NCBI RefSeq assembly: GCF_000422565.1
Contig: NZ_AUMA01000003.1
Location: 62,001-126,000, forward strand
Length of the DNA: 64,000 nt
Source: Desulfovibrio aminophilus DSM 12254
Lineage (GTDB): Bacteria > Desulfobacterota > Desulfovibrionia > Desulfovibrionales > Desulfovibrionaceae
Reading direction: 5' to 3'
Shown: one piece after another, positions 18,822-26,814 of the stretch
How positions within the stretch are numbered: the first letter of the stretch is position 1
Layout: every line of letters begins with the position of its first letter
Notes under the pieces: model-generated
Told to the model about the DNA's origin: nothing
Seen by the model: only the letters and a program-made list of their open reading frames with translations
Database searches by the model: none
Translations under genes and position numbers: made by a program

Positions 18822-21452
18822 GTGGCCACATTCCAGTGCGCTTCGTGCGGCTTCTCCCGGGAGGTTCCCGCCCGTCTCGCCGGGCGCAGGACCAAGTGCC
18901 CGCAATGCGGGATTCCGGGTGCAGTGGCCGGAACGACCGAGGGAAAGGCGCCGGCGTCGGCGATTCCGGCCTTCTTCGCCTGCCCCTCCTGCGGCCGGAG
19001 GACCGAGGTGCCCGCGCGTCTCGTGGGGCGGAGCGCCAAATGCCCCTCCTGCGGCGGTATCGGCACGATCACCGCCGCGCCGCCCAAACCCGCGGACCTG
19101 GAAGTGGACTCCATCTCCCTGGACGATCTGGTTCAGGATGCGCCGCCTCCGCCGACCCCGCGCGGCGATCCCTCGCAACCGCTCCCGACCCTGGCCCCGG
19201 ATGCGCCCCCGCCCTCGGAAGCTCCGCGACTGTTCCAGGGCAATCCGCTGAAGAACCTTTTCGCCGGAATCGTTTCCGGTCTGCTCGGCGTCTTTTTCTG
19301 CCTCGCCCTGGCCGGGTTGGTCTTCCCCCAGGCCGCCCTGGCTCCGTTCTATCCGTCGGCCCTGGGGATGGCCCTGATTTCGGCCGCCGTCATGGGCACG
19401 GTCTACGCCACGCGGAGTTGTGTACCCTTCGCGATCGCCGGACCCGAGTCCATGGCCTGCGCCCTGTTGGCCCTGATGGCGGGCGACGTGGTCCGGGCCA
19501 TGCCCGGAAGCCCTCCCGAAACGGTCTTCGCCACGGCGGCCGTCGCGGTGGCCCTGAGCGCCTGTGTGGCTGGAGGCATGAGCTGGCTGGCCGGTCGCCT
19601 GCGGCTCGGCGCGTTGGTGCGCTTCATCCCCACGCAGATCATCGGCGGCGTGTTGGCGGCGGTGGGCGTTTTCCTCCTGGCGGGGGCCCACGGATTCGTC
19701 ACCGGCAAACCGTTTTCCCTGGCCGAACTGCTCGGGGGATTGTCCCTGGAGGGATTGTCCCGCTTCCTGCCGGACGCCCTGAGCCAGCCCTGGACGGCGG
19801 CCATGCTTTTCGGCGGTCTGCTCTTCGTCCTCCTTTTCCGCTTGCGGCATTCCCTGTTCCTGCTGCTTCTGCTTGGTCTGGGGGTGGCAGCTGGTCTGGC
19901 CGGAAACTGGTGGCCGGGTTCGGCCCTGGCCCGGTTGGCCGACGTCTCGGGCTTTCTTCCGGCCGGGGCCATCCCGCCCATGTCCCTGCTCATTTCCGAT
20001 TGGCTCCCGGGCGTGTCCTGGACCGTTGTTTTCGACCAGGCCCCGTCGGCGTTGGCCCTGGTGGCCTTGCTGGTGATGAGCGACATGTCGCGCATCACGG
20101 CCCTGGAAATCTCATTGGGCCGTGAACTGGATCTGGATCGGGAGTTCCGTATCCTGGGCCTGGGCAATCTCGCCGCCGGGGTGTGCGGCGGTCTGCCCGG
20201 AGCGGTGTCCCTGGGCAGGAGCCTGGGAAACCGGGCCGCCGGAGCCGCCGGTCCCCTGGCGGGCATCGTGGCCGCCTTGGTCTGCCTGGCCGCGTTCCTG
20301 CACCTGGGCCCCTGGCTCGGACTGGTGGCCCGCTTCGTGCCCGGCGGTTTTCTCGTCTATCTCGGCCTGAGCCTGCTCAAGGACTGGCTCCTGGACACCC
20401 GGGGCGAGTTCACCCGCAAGGACGACTACGCCCTGCTCTGGCTGACCTTCGTCGTGACCGTGGTGCTGGGGCTGCTCCTGGGCATGGCAGTGGGACTGGT
20501 CCTGGCCATGCTCGTAACCGTGAGCCGCTATGGGCGCGGCGCGTCCGTGGGCCGGGTTCTGTCCGGTGACAGCCACCGCAGCAACGTGGATCGGGCCAAG
20601 ACCCAACTCACGATCCTGCGCGAAAAGGGCGGCCGGACGCTCATCCTGGAACTGCGCGGGTTCCTCTTCCTGGGCTCGCTGCAGGGGGTGCTGCGTTGCG
20701 TGCATCAACGCCTGGCCGACCGCGACGCCGAGCCCTTGCGCTACGTGGTCCTGGATTTCGGCGCGGTCACCGGCCTGGGCTCCTCGGTGAACATGGGCTT
20801 TTCCATGCTCACCCGCTTGGCCGACGCCCAAGGCTTCCGGCTGGTGCTGGCCCAGTTGTCCCTGGAGGTCTCCCAGCACCTGGAACGGGCCGGTCTGCTC
20901 AGGCCCGGCGACGAGGACGCGCCGGTTCAGGCGTTCATGAACCTGGATTATGCCCTGGAATGGTGCGAGAATCGCATCCTGGAGGCGGAGGGCGCCCTCG
21001 GCGGCCCGGAGATGTCCCTGGCCGATCTTCTGCGGCCGGTCTTCCCGGACCCGGAGGTGGTGCCGCAGCTGTTGCGTGTGCTGAAGCGGGTCGAAGTCCG
21101 CAAGGGGCAACACGTGTTCCGACAGGGCGATCTTTCCGATTCGCTCTACTTCATCGAGTCCGGCATGGTGAACGTCGAACTGGAGCTGGAGGGCGGGCGC
21201 ATTCTGCGGCTGAAGAAGCTTGGTCCGGGCACGGTCTTCGGCGAGATGGGCCTGTACACCACGGCCCCTCGCTCGGCTTCGGTGGTGGCCACCCGCACAT
21301 GCGTCCTGCATCGCCTTTCGACGGAGAGCTTCCGGGCGCTTCAGGAGCGCGCGCCGCGCCTAGCCTCAGCCGTGCATCGCTTCGTGGTCACACTCCTGGC
21401 CGATCATCTTTCCGACGCCAACCGCAAGCTGCGCGACCTCTCGCGCCGCTGA
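18822..21452 (+). CDS. SulP-type transporter fused to two zinc ribbons, STAS and cyclic-nucleotide-binding domains
   Basis: The protein has 876 residues. Two near-identical zinc ribbons come first: C6, C9, C26, C29 and C54, C57, C74, C77, both CxxC-16-CxxC. A Pro/Asp-rich linker (about 80-125) leads to a SulP-like membrane region (about 130-560) with FAIAGPESMACALLAL and many hydrophobic helices. A STAS domain (about 590-700, LILELRGFLFLGSL) and a cyclic-nucleotide-binding domain (about 735-850, FGEMGLYTTAPRSASV with the phosphate-binding Arg) follow. The substrate may be sulfate, bicarbonate or another anion. The GTG at 18822 is preferred because AAGGAG ends five bases before it. Confidence 0.85.
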   Translation: MATFQCASCGFSREVPARLAGRRTKCPQCGIPGAVAGTTEGKAPASAIPAFFACPSCGRRTEVPARLVGRSAKCPSCGGIGTITAAPPKPADLEVDSISLDDLVQDAPPPPTPRGDPSQPLPTLAPDAPPPSEAPRLFQGNPLKNLFAGIVSGLLGVFFCLALAGLVFPQAALAPFYPSALGMALISAAVMGTVYATRSCVPFAIAGPESMACALLALMAGDVVRAMPGSPPETVFATAAVAVALSACVAGGMSWLAGRLRLGALVRFIPTQIIGGVLAAVGVFLLAGAHGFVTGKPFSLAELLGGLSLEGLSRFLPDALSQPWTAAMLFGGLLFVLLFRLRHSLFLLLLLGLGVAAGLAGNWWPGSALARLADVSGFLPAGAIPPMSLLISDWLPGVSWTVVFDQAPSALALVALLVMSDMSRITALEISLGRELDLDREFRILGLGNLAAGVCGGLPGAVSLGRSLGNRAAGAAGPLAGIVAALVCLAAFLHLGPWLGLVARFVPGGFLVYLGLSLLKDWLLDTRGEFTRKDDYALLWLTFVVTVVLGLLLGMAVGLVLAMLVTVSRYGRGASVGRVLSGDSHRSNVDRAKTQLTILREKGGRTLILELRGFLFLGSLQGVLRCVHQRLADRDAEPLRYVVLDFGAVTGLGSSVNMGFSMLTRLADAQGFRLVLAQLSLEVSQHLERAGLLRPGDEDAPVQAFMNLDYALEWCENRILEAEGALGGPEMSLADLLRPVFPDPEVVPQLLRVLKRVEVRKGQHVFRQGDLSDSLYFIESGMVNVELELEGGRILRLKKLGPGTVFGEMGLYTTAPRSASVVATRTCVLHRLSTESFRALQERAPRLASAVHRFVVTLLADHLSDANRKLRDLSRR

Positions 21453-21455
21453 GCC

Positions 21456-22328
21456 TCAGACGCCCAGCCCCAGATCCCCGAAGACGTAATCCCGCAAGGC
21501 CTGGTTCCAGGGGCGGGGCGTGACGCCCGTGGCCTCGGTGAAGGCGCTCGTGTCGAGCACCGAAAAGGCCGGGCGCGCCGCCTTGGAGGGCCAGGCCGAG
21601 GAAGGAATGGGTTGGACTCGGCAAGGCAGGCCCGCCAGATGGACGGCCTCGGCCGCCAGTTCGCACCAGGTGGCCCGGCCGGAGTTGGCCAGATGCAGGA
21701 CGCCGTCGACCTTCGACGCCGCCAGGGCCAGGGCCAGTGCGGCCAGGTCCGGGGTGTAGGTCGGCGAGCCTTCCTGGTCGTGGACCACGTTGAGCGATTC
21801 ACGGGTCTTGGCCAATTCGAGAATCTTGGTCACGAAGTTGGTCCGTCCGGGTCCATAGAGCCATGCCGTGCGGGCCACGGTCACGCCGGGCAGGCCGCGC
21901 AGGGCCTCCTCTCCGGCCAGCTTGCTGGCCCCGTAGACCGAGAGGGGACCGGTGGGATCGCCGGGGCGCAACGGCTCATGACCCCGGCCGTCGAAGACGA
22001 AGTCCGTGCTGAAGTGCAGAAGACGGACGCCGCGCTCGGCGCACAGCCGCCCGAGCAGGGCGGGCAGGTCGCGGTTCAGACGGTAGGCGGCCTGGGGTTC
22101 GTCCTCGGCCTGATCCACTGCGGTGTAAGCTGCGGCGTTGAAGGCCATATCCGGCTTCTGGCGGTCGAGAAAGCTTTCCAGGGCCCGGGCGTCCAGGGGA
22201 TCGAAATCCTGTGAGGAGAGGGGCAGGGCCACGGCCTTGGAACGCTCCAGGGCCCGCGTCAGTGCCTGTCCCAACATGCCCCGACGGCCGCCGAACACGG
22301 CGACCTTGGCCCCGGCCAGGGCGGTCAC
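21456..22328 (-). CDS. rfbD: dTDP-4-dehydrorhamnose reductase
   Basis: The 290-residue short-chain dehydrogenase catalyses the last step of dTDP-L-rhamnose synthesis. The Rossmann motif is GGRRGMLGQAL, the active-site pair is YGASKLAGE, and NAAAYTAVDQAE is a family signature. The GTG at 22328 is preferred because GGAG precedes it and it overlaps the rfbB stop as GTGA. An upstream in-frame ATG at 22346 would give a deeper overlap. Its end lies three bases from the converging transporter gene. Confidence 0.92.
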   Translation of the reverse strand: MTALAGAKVAVFGGRRGMLGQALTRALERSKAVALPLSSQDFDPLDARALESFLDRQKPDMAFNAAAYTAVDQAEDEPQAAYRLNRDLPALLGRLCAERGVRLLHFSTDFVFDGRGHEPLRPGDPTGPLSVYGASKLAGEEALRGLPGVTVARTAWLYGPGRTNFVTKILELAKTRESLNVVHDQEGSPTYTPDLAALALALAASKVDGVLHLANSGRATWCELAAEAVHLAGLPCRVQPIPSSAWPSKAARPAFSVLDTSAFTEATGVTPRPWNQALRDYVFGDLGLGV

Positions 22329-23356
22329 GCGCGTTCTCCGTACCATTCGTCCATGAAGCGGCGGTAGGCCCCGCTCTGCACGGATTCCAGCCAGGCGGCA
22401 TTGTCCCGGTACCAGTCCAGAGTTTGGGCCAGACCGGTTTCGAAGTCCAGGGAGGGAGCGAAGCCCAGTTCACGGGCGGCCTTGGAGAAATCCATGGCGT
22501 AGCGCTGGTCGTGGCCGGGGCGGTCCTTGACGAAGGTGATGAGCGATTCCGGCTTGCCGAGAGCCTTGAGGATGGCCCGGACCACATCCAGGTTGGCGCG
22601 TTCGGCCGCGCCGCCGAAGTTGTAGACTTGGCCCGGCGCGCCGCGCGTCAGGGCCAGCTCCACCCCCTTGCAGTGGTCCCCGACCCAGATCCAGTCGCGC
22701 ACATTGGTCCCCTGGCCGTACACCGGCAGGGGGTCGCCGTTCTTGGCCTTGAGGAACATGAGTGGGATGAGCTTTTCCGGGAACTGGTAGGGACCGTAAT
22801 TGTTCGAGCAGCGGGTGATGATGACGGGCAGGCCGTAGGTCTCGCGGTAGGCCCGGCAGACAAGGTCGGCCGAGGCCTTGGAGGCGGAGTAGGGGGAGTT
22901 GGGCGAGAGCGGCGTGGATTCGTTGAAGGTTCCGTAAGCGCCGAGGCTGCCGTAGACCTCGTCGGTGGAGATCTGCACGAAGCGTTTGACGCCCCGCAGC
23001 CGGGCGCATTCCAGGAGATTCTGCGCGCCCATGACGTTGGTGCTCAGAAACGGCGCTGGATCGTTGATGGAGCGGTCCACGTGGGATTCGGCGGCGAAGT
23101 TGACCACCGCCTCCAGGCGATGCTCCTCCAGCAGGGAGAGAACCAGCGCCCGGTCCCCGATGTCGCCGTGGATGAAGACGTAGTTCGGATCGGCCCGCCC
23201 GGCCTGCTCCCGCTCCAGGGCCAGGAGGTTGTGGCGGTTTCCGGCGTAGGTCAATCGGTCCAGGTTGACCACGACCCAGTCCGGGTGCGCGGAGAGCACG
23301 CCCTGAATGAAGTTGGTGCCGATGAAGCCACAGCCGCCGGTGACGAGAAGCCGCAT
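22325..23356 (-). CDS. rfbB: dTDP-glucose 4,6-dehydratase
   Basis: The 343-residue extended SDR enzyme converts dTDP-glucose to the 4-keto-6-deoxy sugar, the second step of the rhamnose route. GGCGFIGTNF binds NAD, the catalytic Tyr-Lys are in YSASKASAD, and NNYGPYQFPEKLIPLM is diagnostic. The start at 23356 has AAAGGA upstream. rfbA and rfbC are not in the window, so those steps must be encoded elsewhere. It is coupled to rfbD. Confidence 0.95.
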   Translation of the reverse strand: MRLLVTGGCGFIGTNFIQGVLSAHPDWVVVNLDRLTYAGNRHNLLALEREQAGRADPNYVFIHGDIGDRALVLSLLEEHRLEAVVNFAAESHVDRSINDPAPFLSTNVMGAQNLLECARLRGVKRFVQISTDEVYGSLGAYGTFNESTPLSPNSPYSASKASADLVCRAYRETYGLPVIITRCSNNYGPYQFPEKLIPLMFLKAKNGDPLPVYGQGTNVRDWIWVGDHCKGVELALTRGAPGQVYNFGGAAERANLDVVRAILKALGKPESLITFVKDRPGHDQRYAMDFSKAARELGFAPSLDFETGLAQTLDWYRDNAAWLESVQSGAYRRFMDEWYGERA

Positions 23357-23379
23357 GTCGTGTCCTTTGTTGATGGGGC

Positions 23380-23408
23380 AAAATAGCGGCAAAGCGCTCC
23401 CGGCGCAA
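23380..23408 (-). promoter_or_regulatory. Candidate sigma-70 promoter of rfbB-rfbD
   Basis: On the minus strand TTGCGC (23408-23403) precedes TATTTT (23385-23380) with 17 bases between. It lies 24 bases upstream of the rfbB start. It overlaps the gap after trmL, which is read in the same direction. Confidence 0.5.
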
Positions 23409-23417
23409 GGCGCGCCG

Positions 23418-23870
23418 TCAGTCGTCCAGCTCCCCGGTTCGGCGCAGGGCTTCGTGCAGCAGGATGCCCGCCGCGGTGGACATGTTCAGGCTGCGCACCT
23501 GCCCCTTGATGGGAATGCGCACGAGATGCTCGGACAGGGCCAGAACCTCGCCGGGCAGGCCAGTGGTCTCCGGGCCGAGCACGATGGCGTCTCCGGGCTC
23601 GAAGGCGAAACGGTGGGCCGGGGCGCCGCCGCGGGCGCTGGAAAGCACCAGGCGGGCGGGAGCCGTCTCGCGTAGGAAGTGGTCCAGATCCGGGTGGACG
23701 TGCAGATCCACGTGCGGCCAGTAGTCCAGCCCCGCGCGCTTGAGGTAGCGGTCGGCCAGGGAGAAGCCCAGGGGTTCGATGAGGTGCAGGGGCACCCGCA
23801 TGGCTGCGCAGAGTCGGGCCACGTTGCCCGTGTTCGGGGGAATTTCCGGGTTGAACAGGACCAGACGCAT
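23418..23870 (-). CDS. trmL: tRNA (cytidine/uridine-34-2'-O)-methyltransferase
   Basis: The 150-residue SPOUT protein methylates the ribose at the wobble base of certain tRNAs (tRNA-Leu in E. coli). Family features are LFNPEIPPNTGNVARLCAA at the N-terminus, VLGPETTGLP, and the knot-forming RIPIKGQVRSLNMSTAAGI. The start at 23870 follows a weak GGAGCC site; the frame continues upstream into the tRNA and is not coding there. It lies just downstream of tRNA-Val and its terminator. Confidence 0.94.
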   Translation of the reverse strand: MRLVLFNPEIPPNTGNVARLCAAMRVPLHLIEPLGFSLADRYLKRAGLDYWPHVDLHVHPDLDHFLRETAPARLVLSSARGGAPAHRFAFEPGDAIVLGPETTGLPGEVLALSEHLVRIPIKGQVRSLNMSTAAGILLHEALRRTGELDD

Positions 23871-23880
23871 GGCGGCTCCG

Positions 23881-23911
23881 GGAAAGAAAAAGCCCCGGTC
23901 TTGCCGGGGCT
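23881..23911 (-). terminator. Intrinsic terminator downstream of tRNA-Val
   Basis: Read on the minus strand, AGCCCCGG and CCGGGGCT pair across CAAGA and are followed by TTTTCTTT. It should end the tRNA transcript before trmL, whose start is only 11 bases further on. Confidence 0.9.
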
Positions 23912-23920
23912 GTGGTCTCG

Positions 23921-23996
<76 letters not shown>

Positions 23997-24009
23997 ACGA
24001 GGGAACGTC

Positions 24010-24038
24010 TCTATAACCAGACTCCCGGCGGCTGGCAA
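24010..24038 (-). promoter_or_regulatory. Candidate sigma-70 promoter of tRNA-Val
   Basis: On the minus strand TTGCCA (24038-24033) and TATAGA (24015-24010) are 17 bases apart, with the tRNA 5' end 13 bases beyond the -10 box. GC-rich sequence between them resembles a discriminator. Confidence 0.65.
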
Positions 24039-24047
24039 GGACTTTTT

Positions 24048-24126
24048 TCGACGCGTCGACTTTTTTTGCCGGGGTCAAGTTCTTTTTGGAACATGGCTTG
24101 TCAAAGATCGTGAGTTGACCCATAAG
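24048..24126 (+). promoter_or_regulatory. Control region upstream of the hydrogenase genes
   Basis: A perfect 12-base palindrome, TCGACGCGTCGA (24048-24059), lies between T tracts. Further on, GGGTCAA and TTGACCC form an inverted pair 36 bases apart (about 24072-24121). A promoter-like TTGTCA (24098-24103) is followed after 17 bases by CATAAG (24121-24126). The parts are visible in sequence; the regulator is unknown. Confidence 0.4.
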
Positions 24127-24169
24127 AGCGGGTACTTCCTTATTCGTTTGATTCCGCCCAGGGGGGTCC

Positions 24170-25219
24170 ATGACCACGACCTACACCGTCTTCCAGGAGC
24201 AGCTTCCAGAGTTGTTCCGCCAGTGGAGCCGTGAGTACGCGCTCCACGTGCCGGCCCGGGCCGCCGAGGGGTTTTATGATTTCCGCCCCTGGCATGAGGA
24301 TCTCGAAGTGGCGTGGGAGTATGACGTCGCCTACAACTCCCCCAAGCGCTACCTCCTTCCGCCGCGCGAAACGCTCATCCGTTACGACCTCGCGGCGTAC
24401 ACCGCGGAGCCGGTCTTCGAGGCTCCGGCGCAGATTCTCTTCGGGGTTCATCCTTATGATCTGAAGGCCCTGAACCAGCTGGATCAGATCATGGAGGGCG
24501 GCAGCCCGGACCAGAACTACATGCGCCGCCGGGAGGCCACCCTGATCATGGCCCTGGACCCGCTGACCGTCTCGCCCACGGCCTTCTGGGGCAGCATCGG
24601 CGCGGACAAGGTGAACCACGGCTACGATCTGTACTGGACCAAGATCGGCCCGGCTTCCTTCCTGGTCCAGGTGGGGTCGGCGCGCGGCGAGGAACTCCTG
24701 CGCCGCGCCGGGGAGCCCATGAAGGCCACGGCCGCCGACCGCGAGGCCGCGCGCCGGGCCAAGCTCCGCGCGTTGTCGCTGACGCGGGCCAACTCTCTCA
24801 AGTACAACTGGGAGGAGACCCCGCGCATCCTGGGCCGCAGCTGGGATTCGCCCATCTGGCGCAAGTACGCGGTGATGTGCTTGGCCTGCGGCTCCTGCAA
24901 CCTGGTCTGCCCCACCTGCTACTGCTTCGACATCCGCGAAGAGGCCGACGACCGGCTGGAGAAGGGCGAGCGCTTCCGGGCCTGGGACGGCTGCATGCTG
25001 GAGTCCTTCGCCCGGGTGGCGGGCAACCACAATTTCCGGCCCAAGGCCCTGGACCGTTACCGTCACCGCTATTTCCGCAAGGGGAAATACATCTACGACA
25101 AGTTCGGGGAACTGGGCTGCGTGGGCTGCGGCCGTTGCGTCCGCGCCTGCACGGCCGGGATCGCCAACCCTCTGGCCGTGTTCAACGAGCTTTGGGAGGA
25201 GTCGGGCAATGAGTATTAA
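24170..25219 (+). CDS. hydB: Sulfhydrogenase-type hydrogenase, beta (iron-sulfur) subunit
   Basis: The protein has 349 residues. The C-terminal third carries two [4Fe-4S] motifs: CGSCNLVCPTCYC near 240 and GCVGCGRCVRAC near 320. The N-terminal part resembles the beta subunit of the soluble Pyrococcus-type sulfhydrogenase and anaerobic sulfite reductase AsrA. It probably passes electrons between the flavin subunit and the hydrogenase dimer. The order beta-gamma-delta-alpha here matches group 3b operons. The end overlaps the gamma gene by 11 bases. Confidence 0.88.
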   Translation: MTTTYTVFQEQLPELFRQWSREYALHVPARAAEGFYDFRPWHEDLEVAWEYDVAYNSPKRYLLPPRETLIRYDLAAYTAEPVFEAPAQILFGVHPYDLKALNQLDQIMEGGSPDQNYMRRREATLIMALDPLTVSPTAFWGSIGADKVNHGYDLYWTKIGPASFLVQVGSARGEELLRRAGEPMKATAADREAARRAKLRALSLTRANSLKYNWEETPRILGRSWDSPIWRKYAVMCLACGSCNLVCPTCYCFDIREEADDRLEKGERFRAWDGCMLESFARVAGNHNFRPKALDRYRHRYFRKGKYIYDKFGELGCVGCGRCVRACTAGIANPLAVFNELWEESGNEY

Positions 25220-26039
25220 GAACTTCTCTCCCTATGTGCCGCGTCCGGCGACCCTCGTGGCCAAACAGAAGCTCTCGGACTTCGTGACCCTGTTCACCTT
25301 CGAGCAGGACAACGGCAAGCCCCTGGCCCACAAGCCCGGGCAGTTCGTGAACCTGTCCATCTACGGGGTGGGCGAGGCGCCGTTCTCCATCAGCTCCCCG
25401 CCGGAGCAGAAGAACGTCTTCGAGCTGGCCGTGCGCAAGATCGGCACCGTGACCCAGGCCCTGCACGCCCTGGAGCCGGGGGCCAAGATCGGCATCCGCG
25501 GCCCCTACGGGAGCTTCTTCCCCGTGCAGCAGTTCGTGGGCAAGGACACGCTCTTCGTGGCCGGCGGCCTGGGCTACATCCCGTTGCGTTCGCTGCTGCG
25601 CTACCAGCTCCGGCACCGTGAGGAGTTCGGCCGGATCATCGTGCTCATCGGCACCCGCGACCCCAAGGAGCGCATCTTCACCGAGCAGATCAAGCGTCTG
25701 GGCGAACGGGGGGACGTGGAGGTCCTGGAGACCGTGGACCGGGGCGACGAGACCTGGCAGGGCAACGTGGGCCTGATCACGACGCTTCTGCCCAAGGTCC
25801 AGATCGACGCGGCGGGCACCTTCGTGGCCATGGTCGGACCGCCGATCATGTACCGCTTCGTCATCGCCGACTGCCGCAAGATCGGCATCCCGGCGGAGCA
25901 GATATACGTCTCCCTGGAACGCAAGATGAAGTGCGGCCTGGGCAAGTGCGGGCACTGCCAGATCAACGACCTGAACGCCTGCATCGACGGCCCGGTGTTC
26001 CGCTACACGGACATCGAGGCGTACCAGGAAGCCATCTAA
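25209..26039 (+). CDS. hydG: Sulfhydrogenase-type hydrogenase, gamma (FAD/NAD(P)-binding) subunit
   Basis: The protein has 276 residues. The ferredoxin-reductase fold is visible: a FAD-binding barrel with APFSISSPPEQ, an NAD(P) domain starting FVAGGLGYIPLRSLLR, and a C-terminal [2Fe-2S] motif in KCGLGKCGHCQIND plus the Cys of NACIDGPVF. It should exchange electrons with NAD(P)H, making the complex a soluble NAD(P)-linked hydrogenase. It starts inside the end of the beta gene and precedes the delta gene by 13 bases. The name follows Pyrococcus usage, not the radical-SAM maturase HydG. Confidence 0.9.
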   Translation: MSIKNFSPYVPRPATLVAKQKLSDFVTLFTFEQDNGKPLAHKPGQFVNLSIYGVGEAPFSISSPPEQKNVFELAVRKIGTVTQALHALEPGAKIGIRGPYGSFFPVQQFVGKDTLFVAGGLGYIPLRSLLRYQLRHREEFGRIIVLIGTRDPKERIFTEQIKRLGERGDVEVLETVDRGDETWQGNVGLITTLLPKVQIDAAGTFVAMVGPPIMYRFVIADCRKIGIPAEQIYVSLERKMKCGLGKCGHCQINDLNACIDGPVFRYTDIEAYQEAI

Positions 26040-26052
26040 CCCGGAGGCGGCC

Positions 26053-26796
26053 ATGACGGCGAAACCGAGAATAGCCTTCTTCGACTTCGCGGGCTGCGAG
26101 GGCGACCAGCTCCAGGTGGCCAACCTGGAGGAACGTCTGCTGGACATCCTCGGCCACGTGGAGGTTGTCAGCTTCCGCGAGGTCGCCACGCGCTCGGCCG
26201 AGACCTACGACGTGGCCTTCGTCGAGGGCTCCATCACCCGGCCCGAGGACATCGAGCGCATCAAGAGCATCCGCGCCAATGCGGGCGTGCTCGTGGCCCT
26301 GGGGGCCTGCGCCTGCATCGGCGGCATCAACTGCCTGAAGAACTTCATGGCCGAGAACGTCTACCGCGAGGAGGTCTACGGACCCTCCGCCCGTTGGTAT
26401 CCGACCGCCCCGGCCCGGCCGCTCAAGTCCGTGGTCAAGGTGGACGCGGAAATTCCCGGTTGTCCCGTGGACCCGGCCGAGTTCGCCCGGGTGGTCAAGG
26501 AAGTGCTTCTGGGCAAGACGCCCTGGCTGCCGGACTGGCCGGTCTGCGTGGAGTGCAAGGAGGCCGGGAACATCTGCCGCTTCGAGATGGGCCGCATGTG
26601 CCTGGGCATCATCACCCGGGCGGGCTGCGGGGCCTGCTGCGTCACCGAAGGGGCCCATTGCTGGGGCTGCCGCGGGCTGGTGCCCGGGGCCAACCTGGAC
26701 TCGGCCCGCATCGTCCTGGACCGCGCCGGGCAGGACCGCCGGGCCGTGCAGGATCTGCTCCGTTTCTACCTGGGAGACACCGCCGCCACGCTCTAG
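26053..26796 (+). CDS. hydD: [NiFe] hydrogenase small (delta) subunit with Asp at a proximal-cluster position
   Basis: The protein has 247 residues. It carries the electron-relay clusters next to the catalytic subunit. Cysteine motifs are GACACIGG, PGCPVDP, and a C-terminal set CVECKEAGNIC, CLG, GCGACC and CWGCRG. The first motif, normally CxGC, reads C15-E-G-D18, so Asp18 replaces the second Cys. An Asp ligand at a proximal cluster is known from actinobacterial-type group 1h enzymes. The gene lies between the gamma and alpha genes. Confidence 0.88.
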   Translation: MTAKPRIAFFDFAGCEGDQLQVANLEERLLDILGHVEVVSFREVATRSAETYDVAFVEGSITRPEDIERIKSIRANAGVLVALGACACIGGINCLKNFMAENVYREEVYGPSARWYPTAPARPLKSVVKVDAEIPGCPVDPAEFARVVKEVLLGKTPWLPDWPVCVECKEAGNICRFEMGRMCLGIITRAGCGACCVTEGAHCWGCRGLVPGANLDSARIVLDRAGQDRRAVQDLLRFYLGDTAATL

Positions 26797-26814
26797 GCGG
26801 CTTGCGAGGACGTC

